Assembly (NCBI RefSeq): GCF_900215515.1
Contig: NZ_OBEI01000001.1
Coordinates: forward strand, 248,001 to 312,000
Reading direction: 5' to 3'
Origin: Persephonella hydrogeniphila
GTDB lineage: Bacteria; Aquificota; Aquificia; Aquificales; Hydrogenothermaceae
Length of the DNA: 64,000 bases
Shown here: positions 18,386 to 27,613 of the stretch, piece after piece
How positions within the stretch are numbered: position 1 is the stretch's first letter
Layout of the letters: each line of letters opens with the position of its first letter
Position numbers and translations under genes: made by a program
The notes under the pieces: generated by a model
The model's input: the letters and a program-made list of their open reading frames with translations, nothing else
Database searches by the model: none
What the model was told of the DNA's origin: nothing

Positions 18386-18955
18386 ATGAAAAACAGTCAT
18401 GTGTACATATCTGTAGTCCATTATCCTGCTGTAAACAAAGATAAAAAGTGGGTTGTTACTTCATTCACAACCCTTGATTTTCATGATATTGCCAGACCTG
18501 CAAGGACATACGAGCTTGGAGGGTATTACATAGTACAGCCACTTGAAGCCCAGCAGTTTGTTATATCAGAGCAGATAAAATACTGGACTGAAGGTTTTGG
18601 TTCCACATTTAATCCAAGAAGGGCAGAGGCTGCAAAATTAGTAAGATTAGTGTCCTCTATAACTGAAGCAATGGAACAAATAGAAAAAGAAACAGGAAAA
18701 ATTCCAAAACTAATAGCTACTTCAGCAAAAAAATACCCTCAGACAGTTTCCTATAAAGAGATGGCAGAAATTATACGAAAAAAAGATGATGTGTTTTTAA
18801 TTCTAATGGGAACAGGTTGGGGTATGCCTGAAGAATTAGTAGGAAGCTGTGATTATGTTCTTGAGCCAATTTTAGGAACAGGTGATTACAACCACCTATC
18901 TGTCAGAAATGCTTCAGCAATAATACTTGATAGATTATTTTCGCCGAACAGGTAG
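18386..18955 (+). CDS. SPOUT-like RNA methyltransferase (PF09936 family)
   Basis: The 189-residue protein matches the family of small SAM-dependent RNA methyltransferases first solved from Aquifex. It starts VYISVVHYPAVNKDKKWVVTSFTTLDFHDIARPARTYE, and the trefoil-knot end contains LILMGTGWGMPEELVGSCDYVLEP and GTGDYNHLSVRNASAIILDRL. The RNA target is unknown. It starts 3 bases after the upstream gene and 4 bases before mraY. Confidence 0.8.
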   Translation: MKNSHVYISVVHYPAVNKDKKWVVTSFTTLDFHDIARPARTYELGGYYIVQPLEAQQFVISEQIKYWTEGFGSTFNPRRAEAAKLVRLVSSITEAMEQIEKETGKIPKLIATSAKKYPQTVSYKEMAEIIRKKDDVFLILMGTGWGMPEELVGSCDYVLEPILGTGDYNHLSVRNASAIILDRLFSPNR

Positions 18956-18959
18956 GTGA

Positions 18960-20024
18960 ATGCTTTACCATTTACTGTACCAGTATTTAGATATAAATCT
19001 TTTTAAATACATAACTTTTAGAGGATTTTACGCCCTTATTACCTCATTTTTGATATCTCTGATAATAGGTCCTTATATAATATCAAGGTTAAAAATATTT
19101 CAGAAGAAAGAAGGAGGATATGTAAGGGAGTACACACCCAATGGACATGAACTGAAAAAACACACCCCTACAATGGGAGGGATTCTTATAGTTCTCTCTG
19201 TTTTTATCTCTGCAATTCTGTGGTGCAGACTTGATAATTTTTATATATGGATTGTTATATTTGCTATGCTTTCCTTTGCACTTTTAGGAGGATGGGACGA
19301 CTACAAAAAGATCAAAACAAAAAAGGGAATATCCTCAAAGACAAAATTTACAGTACAGCTTATTCTTGCCTCTGTGATAGCTTTTTCCCTTTATTTTTAT
19401 CCTGATTTCAATACTGTTCTTTATTTCCCGTTTTTTAAAAATGTACAGATAGATCTGGGAGTTTTTTATATACTGTTTATGATTTTTATAATTGTTGGAA
19501 CATCAAATGCTGTTAATCTTACAGATGGTCTTGACGGACTTGCAATAGGACCTTCTTTGATAGCGATAGCATCATTTGCTTTTTTCGCTTATGTTGCAGG
19601 TCATGCAAAATTAGCAGGATATCTTCATCTTCCCCACATCGCAGGAAGTGGAGAACTTACAGTGTTTATGATGGCTTTTTTAGGTGCAGGTCTTGGTTTC
19701 TTGTGGTTTAACTCCTTTCCTGCAGAAGTTTTTATGGGAGATGCAGGCTCTCTGTCCATAGGAGCAGTTCTCGGAACTACAGCAATAATAACAAAACAGG
19801 AGATTGTTCTTGCTATAGTTGGAGGAATATTTGTCGTTGAAACTTTATCTGTAATACTTCAAGTAGCATACTTTAAACTAACAGGCAAAAGACTTTTCCT
19901 TATGGCTCCAATACATCACCATTTCGAAAAAAAAGGAATTGAAGAGCCAAAGATTGTAACAAGGGTGTGGATAGTATCTATTCTACTTGCAATTATAGCT
20001 TTATCCACACTAAAAATCAGATAA
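18960..20024 (+). CDS. mraY: Phospho-N-acetylmuramoyl-pentapeptide-transferase
   Basis: The 354-residue inner-membrane enzyme forms lipid I in peptidoglycan synthesis. It has about ten membrane segments and the catalytic aspartates in GGWDDYKK and NLTDGLDGLA, plus FMGDAGSLSIGA and the MAPIHHHFEKKG loop. No other mur gene is adjacent, unlike the usual dcw cluster. Its stop codon directly abuts the stop of the opposing rtcB gene, leaving no intergenic terminator. Confidence 0.97.
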   Translation: MLYHLLYQYLDINLFKYITFRGFYALITSFLISLIIGPYIISRLKIFQKKEGGYVREYTPNGHELKKHTPTMGGILIVLSVFISAILWCRLDNFYIWIVIFAMLSFALLGGWDDYKKIKTKKGISSKTKFTVQLILASVIAFSLYFYPDFNTVLYFPFFKNVQIDLGVFYILFMIFIIVGTSNAVNLTDGLDGLAIGPSLIAIASFAFFAYVAGHAKLAGYLHLPHIAGSGELTVFMMAFLGAGLGFLWFNSFPAEVFMGDAGSLSIGAVLGTTAIITKQEIVLAIVGGIFVVETLSVILQVAYFKLTGKRLFLMAPIHHHFEKKGIEEPKIVTRVWIVSILLAIIALSTLKIR

Positions 20025-21125
20025 CTACCCTTTTATGTTGATAACGGGTTTTATAACATCAATAACCTTTACAACAACACCATCCTGTGCCTCTATTACT
20101 TTGTTAATGTCTTTGTAGGCAAAAGGAGCTTCGTCAATAGTCTTTTCACTTACTTTTGCTACTATATCAGCCATTTCCATAACTTTTTTAAACTCTTTCA
20201 GGTCTATAAGCTCCTTTGCTTTTTTTCTGGACATCACTCTGCCTGCTCCATGTGAAGCAGAAGATAAAAACTCTTTATTCCCCAGACCTACAGTCAGGTA
20301 TACACCATCCCTCATATTGGCAGGTATTATACCCTTCTGACCTTCATCTGCAGGTGTAGCTCCTTTTCTGTGAAGAACACCATCTTCTGTTATAACAGCG
20401 TGGTTATGATTTTCGTTTACCAGAGATTTTTTTATTATCTTATTTATCTCTTTTTCTGTAAAACCGAGAATTTTCAATATTATCTTCATCATTGTGAGCC
20501 TGTTTTCAAGAGCATACTCAAGGGCAAAATTCATATCCTGAAGATAGGCTTCTCCCCAGAAGGAGTCAAGGGACAGAAATCTCCCTTTTTTCATGTAGTA
20601 AGATGCTATAGAATGTCCTATATTTCTTGAACCTGAATGTATTGTGATGCACACATTCCCTTCAAGATTTTCTCCTATCTCAATAAAATGATTACCGCTT
20701 CCGAGAGTTCCAAGGGAGTGGAATAGCTTATCGTTTACCTTCTTATCTAACTTTTTGTCCCCAGAGGCAGACCTGAAAGGTGTATAATCAAGAGGCTTTT
20801 TCCTTATATTTTTTCCAACAGGAATCTCCCTGTATATCTCCTGTGCAATTTTTTCCCTTTCTTTTTTTGAAGGAAAAAGCTCTTCTTTTTTTATACCGGT
20901 ATCTACAAAACACATACCACATCCTATATCATAACCAACAAAAGAAGGGGATATATGTCCATCAACAAGAGCAACCCCTCCAATACAAAGATCATAACCG
21001 GCATGAACATCAGGCATAATCGCCAGTTTTTTTACAATATCAAGAGAAGCTACATCATATATCTGCTTTAATGCTTCAGGTTCTATTTCTCCTAAGTCTA
21101 TAAGGCTTTTTATTTTTTCCTTCAT
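20025..21125 (-). CDS. rtcB: RNA-splicing ligase RtcB, short form
   Basis: The protein has 366 residues; the E. coli enzyme has 408. Metal ligands and active-site residues are present: PDVHAGYDLCIGG, GYDIGCGMCF (Asp/Cys), GSGNHFIEIG, HSGSRNIGH, NHNHA and the guanylylated histidine in SASHGAGR. RtcB joins 2',3'-cyclic phosphate and 5'-hydroxyl RNA ends in RNA repair or tRNA maturation. There is no archease or RtcA gene beside it. It is followed on the same strand by no further gene, and thiL lies 29 bases upstream. Confidence 0.92.
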   Translation of the reverse strand: MKEKIKSLIDLGEIEPEALKQIYDVASLDIVKKLAIMPDVHAGYDLCIGGVALVDGHISPSFVGYDIGCGMCFVDTGIKKEELFPSKKEREKIAQEIYREIPVGKNIRKKPLDYTPFRSASGDKKLDKKVNDKLFHSLGTLGSGNHFIEIGENLEGNVCITIHSGSRNIGHSIASYYMKKGRFLSLDSFWGEAYLQDMNFALEYALENRLTMMKIILKILGFTEKEINKIIKKSLVNENHNHAVITEDGVLHRKGATPADEGQKGIIPANMRDGVYLTVGLGNKEFLSSASHGAGRVMSRKKAKELIDLKEFKKVMEMADIVAKVSEKTIDEAPFAYKDINKVIEAQDGVVVKVIDVIKPVINIKG

Positions 21126-21154
21126 AACTTTCCTTTTACTTTTTTTATTAAGAG

Positions 21155-22108
21155 TTATATATGCTCAAATCCTTTTTCTTCAAGTTTTTTTGTAGATATT
21201 CCATCTTTTAAAAAGATACCCTCTCCCTCTTCTACACTTCCTATAACAAAACAGTTGTCAAAATAGTTTATATTTTCTTTCGAGACTGTAAAAACAAGCT
21301 CATAGTCTTCGCCACCGTATAAAATATACTCGAATGGGTCTTTACTGTATTTTTTACAGAACAGTCTAAGATCTGGATGGACAGGGAGATTCTCCTTTCT
21401 CAAAACTATTTTTACTGAACTACTTCTTTCTACATGTCCCAGATCTCCTATTAGACCATCACTCACATCTATACAGCTGTTTGCATAATTCATAATTTTT
21501 TGCGACAGATCTATTCTTGCTTTAGGTCTGGTATGGGCTTTTATCAATCTTTTTTCAAAATCTTCATAATTTTTCTTATTCATAAGTAAAAGTTCCAGTC
21601 CTGCCCTTGATAGTCCTGTGTATCCTGATAAAATTAGATAATCTCCCTTTTTTGCTCCCTTTCTCCCTACAAATCTATCTGTCTTTCCAGTGAGATAAAG
21701 ATCGAGAAGAACCATATCTGAAGCTGTTGTGTTTCCTCCTATTATTTCCGTTTTGTAAAAATCACAGGCATCTTTCATACCTCTGTAAATCTTTTCAACA
21801 TACTTAAACTCTGTGTCAGGAGGAAAACCTACAGATATAAAGCCCCATTTTGGTACTCCTCCACAAGAAACTATATCACTTACATTTATCGAAATAAGTT
21901 TCCATCCAAGGTCTTCAGGTTCTATCTTTTCCTTTAAAAAATGTTTCCCTTCCAGCTGAATGTCTGAAGTAAAAAGTATCAACTCACCATTTATATTTAC
22001 ACAGGAACAGTCATCACCAAATCCAACTACCACAGAGCTGTCACTCACCTGCAAAATAGATGTAAGTCTATCTATAAGACCAAACTCCCCTAAATCTTTT
22101 ATTTTCAA
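21155..22108 (-). CDS. thiL: Thiamine-monophosphate kinase
   Basis: The 317-residue protein converts thiamine phosphate to thiamine diphosphate. Signature motifs are VVGFGDDCSCV, the SDIQLEGKHF loop, INVSDIVSCGGVPKWGFISVGFP, GGNTTASD and CIDVSDGLIGDLGHVERSS, then YGGEDYELVFTV. The ATP-binding aspartates are intact. It is divergent from efp across 76 bases. No TPP riboswitch is visible in its short upstream region. Confidence 0.95.
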   Translation of the reverse strand: MKIKDLGEFGLIDRLTSILQVSDSSVVVGFGDDCSCVNINGELILFTSDIQLEGKHFLKEKIEPEDLGWKLISINVSDIVSCGGVPKWGFISVGFPPDTEFKYVEKIYRGMKDACDFYKTEIIGGNTTASDMVLLDLYLTGKTDRFVGRKGAKKGDYLILSGYTGLSRAGLELLLMNKKNYEDFEKRLIKAHTRPKARIDLSQKIMNYANSCIDVSDGLIGDLGHVERSSSVKIVLRKENLPVHPDLRLFCKKYSKDPFEYILYGGEDYELVFTVSKENINYFDNCFVIGSVEEGEGIFLKDGISTKKLEEKGFEHI

Positions 22109-22184
22109 TGTCCAAACCTCAAAATTTTGTAAAACTAATTATATGCTAAAATTATATGAATCTATATCAAAAATGGAGGTTTCT

Positions 22185-22757
22185 ATGGGAGTAAAAATCG
22201 GTATTAATCAGATCAAAAAAGATATGTTTATTGTACACGACGGAGAACCTTACAGAGTACTTGATTATGACCATGTAAAACCGGGAAAAGGTCAGGCCTT
22301 TGTAAGGGTTAAAGCAAAAAATATGAAAACAGGGAATGTTATAGAAATCACATATAAATCATCCGATTCTATAGAACTTGCGGATTTTGAACAGAGACAG
22401 ATGTCCTACTCTTATTCTGACGGAGACTCCTATTGGTTTATAGATATGAATACCGGAGATATGATAGCCGTTCCTGCTGCTGTCTTAGGAGATGAAGCAA
22501 AATTCCTGAAAGAAGGTATGGAAGTTTTTATATTCCTCGACAAGGGGCAGCCTATTGGTGTAGAACTGCCAAAATCAGCTGTTTATGAAGTGATAGAAAC
22601 AGAACCCGGATTTAAAGGAGATACAGCAACATCAACACTAAAGCCTGCAAAAATAGATACAGGAGCAGAAATTCAAGTTCCTCTGTTTATAAACGAAGGA
22701 GATAAAATCAAGGTAGATACGAGAACAGGAAAGTACATTGAAAGAGTTAATGAATAA
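22185..22757 (+). CDS. efp: Elongation factor P
   Basis: The 190-residue protein prevents ribosome stalling at polyproline. I chose the ATG at 22185 because GGAGG lies 6 bases upstream and the translation begins [20 protein letters not shown], aligning with the EF-P N-terminus. The longer open frame upstream overlaps thiL and is not real. The tip loop reads [13 protein letters not shown], with lysine at the modifiable position, so an EpmA-type lysylation is possible; no modification gene is nearby. It is the first of four plus-strand genes. Confidence 0.96.
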   Translation: MGVKIGINQIKKDMFIVHDGEPYRVLDYDHVKPGKGQAFVRVKAKNMKTGNVIEITYKSSDSIELADFEQRQMSYSYSDGDSYWFIDMNTGDMIAVPAAVLGDEAKFLKEGMEVFIFLDKGQPIGVELPKSAVYEVIETEPGFKGDTATSTLKPAKIDTGAEIQVPLFINEGDKIKVDTRTGKYIERVNE

Positions 22758-22768
22758 AGGGGTTGATC

Positions 22769-23224
22769 ATGGATAAGGAGCTTATCTTTGAGATTATTGA
22801 AAAAATAAAAGGTACAAAAATCGAAGAAGTAGAGTTTGAAAATGAAAAAGGCAGGATAAAGATAAAACAGTATGTTGGACCAAAGAAAGAAGTTATAGCT
22901 CCAACTTCTCAACCTGTAGTAGAAGTGAAAGAAGAAATAAAAGCTCCTGCTCATGTAGAAATAGAAAAGAAAGAAAGCCAAAAATACCATGTTATCAAAT
23001 CCCCACTTGTCGGAACTTTTTATAGAGCACCATCTCCTGGAGCACCTCCATTTGTTGAAGAAGGGGATACTGTTTCAAAGGGTCAGGTTCTGTGCATAAT
23101 AGAGGCTTTAAAAGTAATGAATGAGATTGAAAGCGATATAAACGGAAAAGTTGTAAAAATACTTGTTGAAAACGGACAACCTGTTGAGTACGGACAGGAA
23201 CTGTTTTATATAGAACCAATTTAA
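22769..23224 (+). CDS. accB: Biotin carboxyl carrier protein of acetyl-CoA carboxylase
   Basis: This 151-residue BCCP has an N-terminal helical region, a Pro/Ala/Glu-rich linker (about 45-75) and a C-terminal biotinyl domain with the biotinylated lysine in EALKVMNEI. The usual motif is EAMKMMN, so both methionines around the lysine are substituted (A-L-K-V), a tolerated variation. An ATG at 22769 with AAAGGGG upstream is preferred over a TTG two codons earlier. efp-accB adjacency is common in bacteria. Confidence 0.95.
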   Translation: MDKELIFEIIEKIKGTKIEEVEFENEKGRIKIKQYVGPKKEVIAPTSQPVVEVKEEIKAPAHVEIEKKESQKYHVIKSPLVGTFYRAPSPGAPPFVEEGDTVSKGQVLCIIEALKVMNEIESDINGKVVKILVENGQPVEYGQELFYIEPI

Positions 23225-23236
23225 AGGGGTAGAGAA

Positions 23237-24199
23237 TTGCAGGAAGTAAGTAGTATTTTAATAACAGGAGGAGCAGGTTTTATAGGCTCAAACCTCGCTC
23301 TTGAATTACAGGAAAGATACCCAAAAGCAAAAATTCTTATACTTGATGATTTTTCAAGTGCAAACTTTAAAAATCTAAAAAAATTTAATGGAGAAGTCCT
23401 TGCCTGCGATGTTTCTACTGATGAAGTATTCTTTAAGATTGACGATTTCCAGCCTGAACTGATATTTCATCTTGCTTCTATAACAGACACAACAGTAACA
23501 GATCAGGAACTTATGATGAGGAGAAATGTTGATGGTTTTAAGAATATACTTGAAATTGCAGCTGAAAACGAATCTATAGTGGTGTATGCCTCATCTGCTT
23601 CTGTTTACGGAAATGTTAAAGAACATGTACCTTTAAAAGAAGAGAGAGAAAAATCACCGGAAAATGTTTATGCATTTTCAAAGTATATAATGGACAATAT
23701 AGCAAAGGATTTCTCAGAGAAAACAGGCCTTAAAATAGTAGGAGTCAGATATTTCAATGTTTATGGTCCTGGAGAAGCACACAAAGGAAAATTCGCCAGC
23801 ATGATATACCAGTTATACCTGCAGATGAGAAAAAACAAAAGACCGAGACTTTTTAAATGGGGAGAACAAAAAAGAGATTTTGTTTATGTTAGAGATGCTG
23901 TAGATGCAACTATTCTGGCTAAAGAAGCTCCGGAAACAACTGTGTACAATATAGGATCAGGAGAGGCAAGGTCTTTCAATGAGATTGTTGCATTACTGAA
24001 CAAATATTTAGGAAAAGATCTTGAACCTGATTATTTTGACTGCCCTTACGATTTTTATCAGGAATTTACACAGGCAGACATGTCAAAAATAAAAAAAGAG
24101 TTAGGATTTGTTCCTAAATACAACCTTGAAAAAGGTATAAAAGAATATGTAGAAATATTAGAAGGAAAAATACCGCACCCGGTAGGTGGTCTTAAATAG
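23237..24199 (+). CDS. hldD: ADP-L-glycero-D-manno-heptose 6-epimerase
   Basis: The 320-residue short-chain epimerase makes the heptose donor for LPS core. NAD binding is at ILITGGAGFIGSNLA. The catalytic Y-x3-K is YAFSKYIMD, followed by YFNVYGPGEAHKGKFASMI, which is characteristic of HldD/RfaD, and GEQKRDFVYVRDAVDA. The start codon is TTG behind AAAGGGGTAGAG. It runs directly into thrB, with no gap. Confidence 0.92.
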   Translation: MQEVSSILITGGAGFIGSNLALELQERYPKAKILILDDFSSANFKNLKKFNGEVLACDVSTDEVFFKIDDFQPELIFHLASITDTTVTDQELMMRRNVDGFKNILEIAAENESIVVYASSASVYGNVKEHVPLKEEREKSPENVYAFSKYIMDNIAKDFSEKTGLKIVGVRYFNVYGPGEAHKGKFASMIYQLYLQMRKNKRPRLFKWGEQKRDFVYVRDAVDATILAKEAPETTVYNIGSGEARSFNEIVALLNKYLGKDLEPDYFDCPYDFYQEFTQADMSKIKKELGFVPKYNLEKGIKEYVEILEGKIPHPVGGLK

Positions 24200-25102
24200 A
24201 TGAAAAAACTCAGAGCTATAGTTCCAGCAACAACGGCAAACTTAGGAGCTGGATTTGATACTTTTGGTTTAGCTTTATCCCTTTATAATGAATTTGAAGT
24301 TGAAGAGCACGACGGAGTCGTCATAGAAACAATTCCTGACAATCCATTTTTAAAAACACCTGAAAAAAATCTTTTTGTTCAAGTTCTTAAATATGCATGT
24401 GAAAGAAGGGGAAAAACATTTCACGGCGCAAAGGTCAAACAGATAACAAATGTACCAGTTGCCCGGGGACTTGGAAGTAGTGCAACAGCTATAGTTGCTG
24501 CAATTTTAATAAGTGCTACAGTAAGTAAAGTGGAACTTACAGATGATCTATTTTTCGAGATAGCATATAGATTTGAGCCTCACCCTGATAATTTACTTCC
24601 AGCGTGGAAAGGGGGATTTATAACAGCCCTCCTCCAAAACAAAAAAACATACTATCAACACATTGATTTTCCACAAGATATTAAGGCTGTAGTTGTTATC
24701 CCAGATTTTGAGCTTTCTACAGAAAAAGCCAGAGCTGTCTTACCTGAGAAAATATCTCTAAAAGATGGTGTTTTTAATGTCCAAAGGGCTTCTCTTTTTA
24801 TATCTGCACTGGTTAACAAACAGTATGACATTTTAAAAATTGCTATGGACGACAGATTTCATCAGCCTTACAGAAAAAAATTGATTCCCGGATTTGATGA
24901 GGTTATTTCAAATGCATTGGAGGCTGGAGCTCTTGGAGCAAGCTTAAGTGGAGCGGGTCCAACAGTTCTGGCTCTTGCAATAGAAAAGTTTGATGATATT
25001 GGAAAAGCAATGATAGAAGGATTTGAAAAACACAGTATTAAAGCTGATTATAAAGTATTAGAGGTAGATAAAAGGGGAGCAAGAGTAGAAATAATAGAGT
25101 AA
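24200..25102 (+). CDS. thrB: Homoserine kinase
   Basis: The 300-residue GHMP kinase phosphorylates homoserine for threonine synthesis. It shows PATTANLGAGFDTFGLAL, the ATP-binding motif VARGLGSSATAIVAA and the C-terminal ASLSGAGPTVLAL. The ATG directly follows the hldD stop codon, so expression probably depends on the upstream efp-accB-hldD transcript. It is the last gene before the phage/CRISPR region. Confidence 0.96.
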   Translation: MKKLRAIVPATTANLGAGFDTFGLALSLYNEFEVEEHDGVVIETIPDNPFLKTPEKNLFVQVLKYACERRGKTFHGAKVKQITNVPVARGLGSSATAIVAAILISATVSKVELTDDLFFEIAYRFEPHPDNLLPAWKGGFITALLQNKKTYYQHIDFPQDIKAVVVIPDFELSTEKARAVLPEKISLKDGVFNVQRASLFISALVNKQYDILKIAMDDRFHQPYRKKLIPGFDEVISNALEAGALGASLSGAGPTVLALAIEKFDDIGKAMIEGFEKHSIKADYKVLEVDKRGARVEIIE

Positions 25103-25197
25103 AATCTATTAGAGCAGGAATAGGTTTCTTTACACTTTCAGAAAAAAATCAACCTGCTACAGTACAGCCTGAAATAGAAAAAATATAAAATCTTTTT

Positions 25198-25219
25198 GAG
25201 AAGCCTTCGAAGGCTTCTC
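25198..25219. other. Perfect 22-bp palindrome after thrB
   Basis: GAGAAGCCTTCGAAGGCTTCTC could fold into an 8-11 bp hairpin with either strand. Neither strand has a U-tract directly after it, so a classical intrinsic terminator is not assured. It separates thrB from the converging phage-derived genes. The rest of 25103-25343 shows no gene. It contains a 25-codon open frame (25108-25188) that begins inside AT-rich DNA and has no start or match I recognise. Confidence 0.5.
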
Positions 25220-25343
25220 ATTCACAGATTCCCTCACTATAGATACTCCACAAATTTGTAAGTCCACAGTAAATCTTAAAGATTATTTAAGAGTTAATAT
25301 AAGAGATTTATTTTAGGATTAAGGAAAAGCTTTTTGTTATCTT

Positions 25344-25640
25344 CTATTTGAGTTGAGCTGAAAGATTAACTTTTGCTATTTTCGCTATGTCAAAAAGCCA
25401 ATCTTTAACTGTGTCTGTATTTAATTCTTTATATTTTTCATAAAGCTCTATTGCTTTTAAGTCATATTCTTTTAAAAGTTCAAGGTCTTCTTTTGATAAA
25501 TATTCTTTGTTTTCTTCTAATACTTTTCTTTCGGCATAGGTAACAGATGCATCATTCCAATAATCATTATCAGGCTTAAAATAATCTAATCCTACCCCAT
25601 AGTTCTTTAGTAGCTTTCTTAATTGTTTCACTGTATACAT
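25344..25640 (-). CDS. Small acidic protein overlapping the phage-derived nuclease gene
   Basis: The 98-residue protein has no motif I recognise. It is mostly helical with many Glu, Asp and Lys residues (LSKEDLELLKEYDLKAIELY). Its ATG lies 65 bases inside the 3' end of the upstream gene in another frame, behind GAGGTGAAAGAAA, a fair ribosome site. The position right after a possible toxin domain would suit an immunity protein, but this is inference from arrangement only. Confidence 0.55.
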   Translation of the reverse strand: MYTVKQLRKLLKNYGVGLDYFKPDNDYWNDASVTYAERKVLEENKEYLSKEDLELLKEYDLKAIELYEKYKELNTDTVKDWLFDIAKIAKVNLSAQLK

Positions 25641-26302
25641 TTTCTTTCACCTCTACTCCCTTAAATATATGAGTTTCCAACCAGCTTTTCAAGGGTATGT
25701 CTAATTTAAAGGCTGTTTCTATTTTACCTTTTTCTGATATCACAACAATCCAGTTATTTTTAACGGCATAAGAAGATTGAAATTTCCCATGTGATCTTTC
25801 AACAATAACTTTATCGTGAAAGACTAATACTTCTATTATTTTTTTTGCGTAAAAAAGGTCTGCATTTTCTTTTGGGATATGTTTTTTTTGAACTCTCTCA
25901 TTGACATGTTCTTTAAACCTTCTTTTCCTTTTCCATAAATTAGGGAAAGTTTCCAAAAACCTTTCTTTTGATGATATGTCAAGTAGTTCCAAATTTTTGA
26001 TAAATTTTTCTTCTATGGTTCTTTGAATCTTTTCAAATCTTTTTTGCTTCAAAACTGCATCAAGCTCCCTTTTAGGTATAAATGTCTCTCTTTTTTGTTA
26101 AAAGTTCTTTAATATCAAATCCTTTATTAACCAGCTGTTTAATATACTTAGGGGCAAATATTTCTAAAACTTTCCTGTCTATTGTTGATCTTATTCTTTT
26201 CTTCCCTTTTGTCTCCAAATCATAAATAGGTTCTAAGTAATACATACAGTTTAGGTGAGCTTTTTCTCTTGGGATTTTGTCCTTTGGATGGATCTCTGTA
26301 AT
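25576..26302 (-). pseudogene. Truncated, frameshifted phage MuF-type gene with C-terminal nuclease-like domain
   Basis: Two minus-strand frames join into one protein if one A is dropped from the A6 run at 26091-26096. The first part (26302-26072) reads IHPKDKIPREKAHLNCMYYL and on to KELLTKK, like the end of a phage head-morphogenesis (MuF) domain. The second (from about 26085 to 25576, 158 residues from a TTG at 26052) ends with AVKNNWIVVISEKGKIETAF, resembling the PBECR phage nuclease folds found at the ends of MuF proteins. The 5' part is missing: a stop lies at 26303-26305 and the CRISPR array starts 12 bases beyond. The family assignment is from memory of pattern and moderate. Confidence 0.55.
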
Positions 26303-26316
26303 CTACATTTGTAATA

Positions 26317-27554
26317 GTTTCAATTCCTTATAGGTACTCTAAAAACATATAGAAGAAATAGAAAAATGAATTTTTGGGGACTCGTTTCAATTCCTTATAG
26401 GTACTCTAAAAACAAAACGGAAGGTTTAGAATTGAGGAAAGCATAAAATGTTTCAATTCCTTATAGGTACTCTAAAAACTCAACTAAAAGCAAGTCCTGA
26501 GCAACTAAAACTTTCTGAGTTTCAATTCCTTATAGGTACTCTAAAAACATATGTATAAAAATGAAGATTACGAAAATTACGATGGTTTCAATTCCTTATA
26601 GGTACTCTAAAAACTACCTTTTGGGGGTAAAGGCCTTCTTCAATTTCAACGGTTTCAATTCCTTATAGGTACTCTAAAAACTCTTTATTGATTTGAGCCT
26701 TTCAATTTTTTTCCTAATGTGGTTTCAATTCCTTATAGGTACTCTAAAAACTGGCAATGAGCCGCGAGAGTTAGTTAGTTGCAGAATGGTTTCAATTCCT
26801 TATAGGTACTCTAAAAACTGTTATACATCTCATGGCCCTCTGGGTTTGCGTGTTATGTTTCAATTCCTTATAGGTACTCTAAAAACTAATCATCTTCTGA
26901 GATTCATATTTTTTTATTACAAGTTTCAATTCCTTATAGGTACTCTAAAAACTCATCTATCAAATTTTGTAATTTTTTTTCATTTTCTAAGTTTCAATTC
27001 CTTATAGGTACTCTAAAAACATGTTTTTAAGCTGGGCTTTAAGGATGTGGTTTCTTTTGTTTCAATTCCTTATAGGTACTCTAAAAACTGATGATGCTAT
27101 TTATTTCAAAAGATACGATATAATTTAGTTTCAATTCCTTATAGGTACTCTAAAAACAAGAGATAAGGTAAGTCTTAGGTTAGAGAATATTATGTTTCAA
27201 TTCCTTATAGGTACTCTAAAAACAAGAGATAAGGTAAGTCTTAGGTTAGAGAATATTATGTTTCAATTCCTTATAGGTACTCTAAAAACAAGAGATAAGG
27301 TAAGTCTTAGGTTAGAGAATATTATGTTTCAATTCCTTATAGGTACTCTAAAAACAAGAGATAAGGTAAGTCTTAGGTTAGAGAATATTATGTTTCAATT
27401 CCTTATAGGTACTCTAAAAACTATAATCATTTATAAACCACGAAATAAGAAATTACCGTTTCAATTCCTTATAGGTACTCTAAAAACAATGAAAATATGA
27501 AGGAACTACTCGAAAAATACATTTGTTTCAATTCCTTATAGGTACTCTAAAAAC
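26317..27554 (-). CRISPR. CRISPR array 2: nineteen 30-nt repeats, type I-B-like
   Basis: Nineteen identical 30-nt repeats are separated by 18 spacers of 36-40 nt. On the minus strand the repeat begins GTTTTTAGAGTACC and ends AAGGAATTGAAAC; ATTGAAAC is the canonical 5' crRNA handle of type I-B systems. A TTGACA-17-TATATT promoter to the right points the same way, so the leader is at 27555-27882 and the oldest spacers are near 26317. Four adjacent spacers (27158-27391) are identical. The last repeat ends against a truncated phage gene. No cas genes are in the window. Confidence 0.98.
27158..27421 (-). repeat. Four tandem 66-bp units: one spacer repeated four times
   Basis: The 36-nt spacers at 27158-27193, 27224-27259, 27290-27325 and 27356-27391 are identical base for base (plus strand starts AAGAGATAAGGTAAGTC). 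With the 30-nt repeat they form four perfect 66-bp tandem units. They are the third to sixth spacers from the leader. Confidence 0.97.
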
Positions 27555-27613
27555 CCTTCAACTGCTTTCTTATTCTGTTTCCAAGAAACCATTGATATAT
27601 CTTATTGATTTTA

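Noticed and set aside
21960-22184. 75-codon N-terminal extension of elongation factor P
   Set aside because: It overlaps thiL, lacks similarity to EF-P, and a good ribosome site with ATG at 22185 matches the known N-terminus.
25108-25188. 25-codon frame after thrB (ending QPATVQPEIEKI)
   Set aside because: It has no start codon or ribosome site and no family I recognise; too short to call a gene remnant.
26085-26100. Programmed -1 frameshift at the A-AAA-AAG heptamer in the phage remnant
   Set aside because: The heptamer is in the right frame for -1 slippage, but the downstream nuclease frame is +1; a -1 slip leads to a quick stop. A one-base insertion or a read error fits better.
26693-27500. 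Plus-strand open frames repeating the peptide FQFLIGTLKT
   Set aside because: They are translations of the 30-nt CRISPR repeat and its spacers, not proteins.
26317-27554. Array 2 transcribed on the plus strand with a leader at its left
   Set aside because: The left flank is phage coding sequence; the ATTGAAAC repeat end and the TTGACA-17-TATATT promoter are both on the minus strand.
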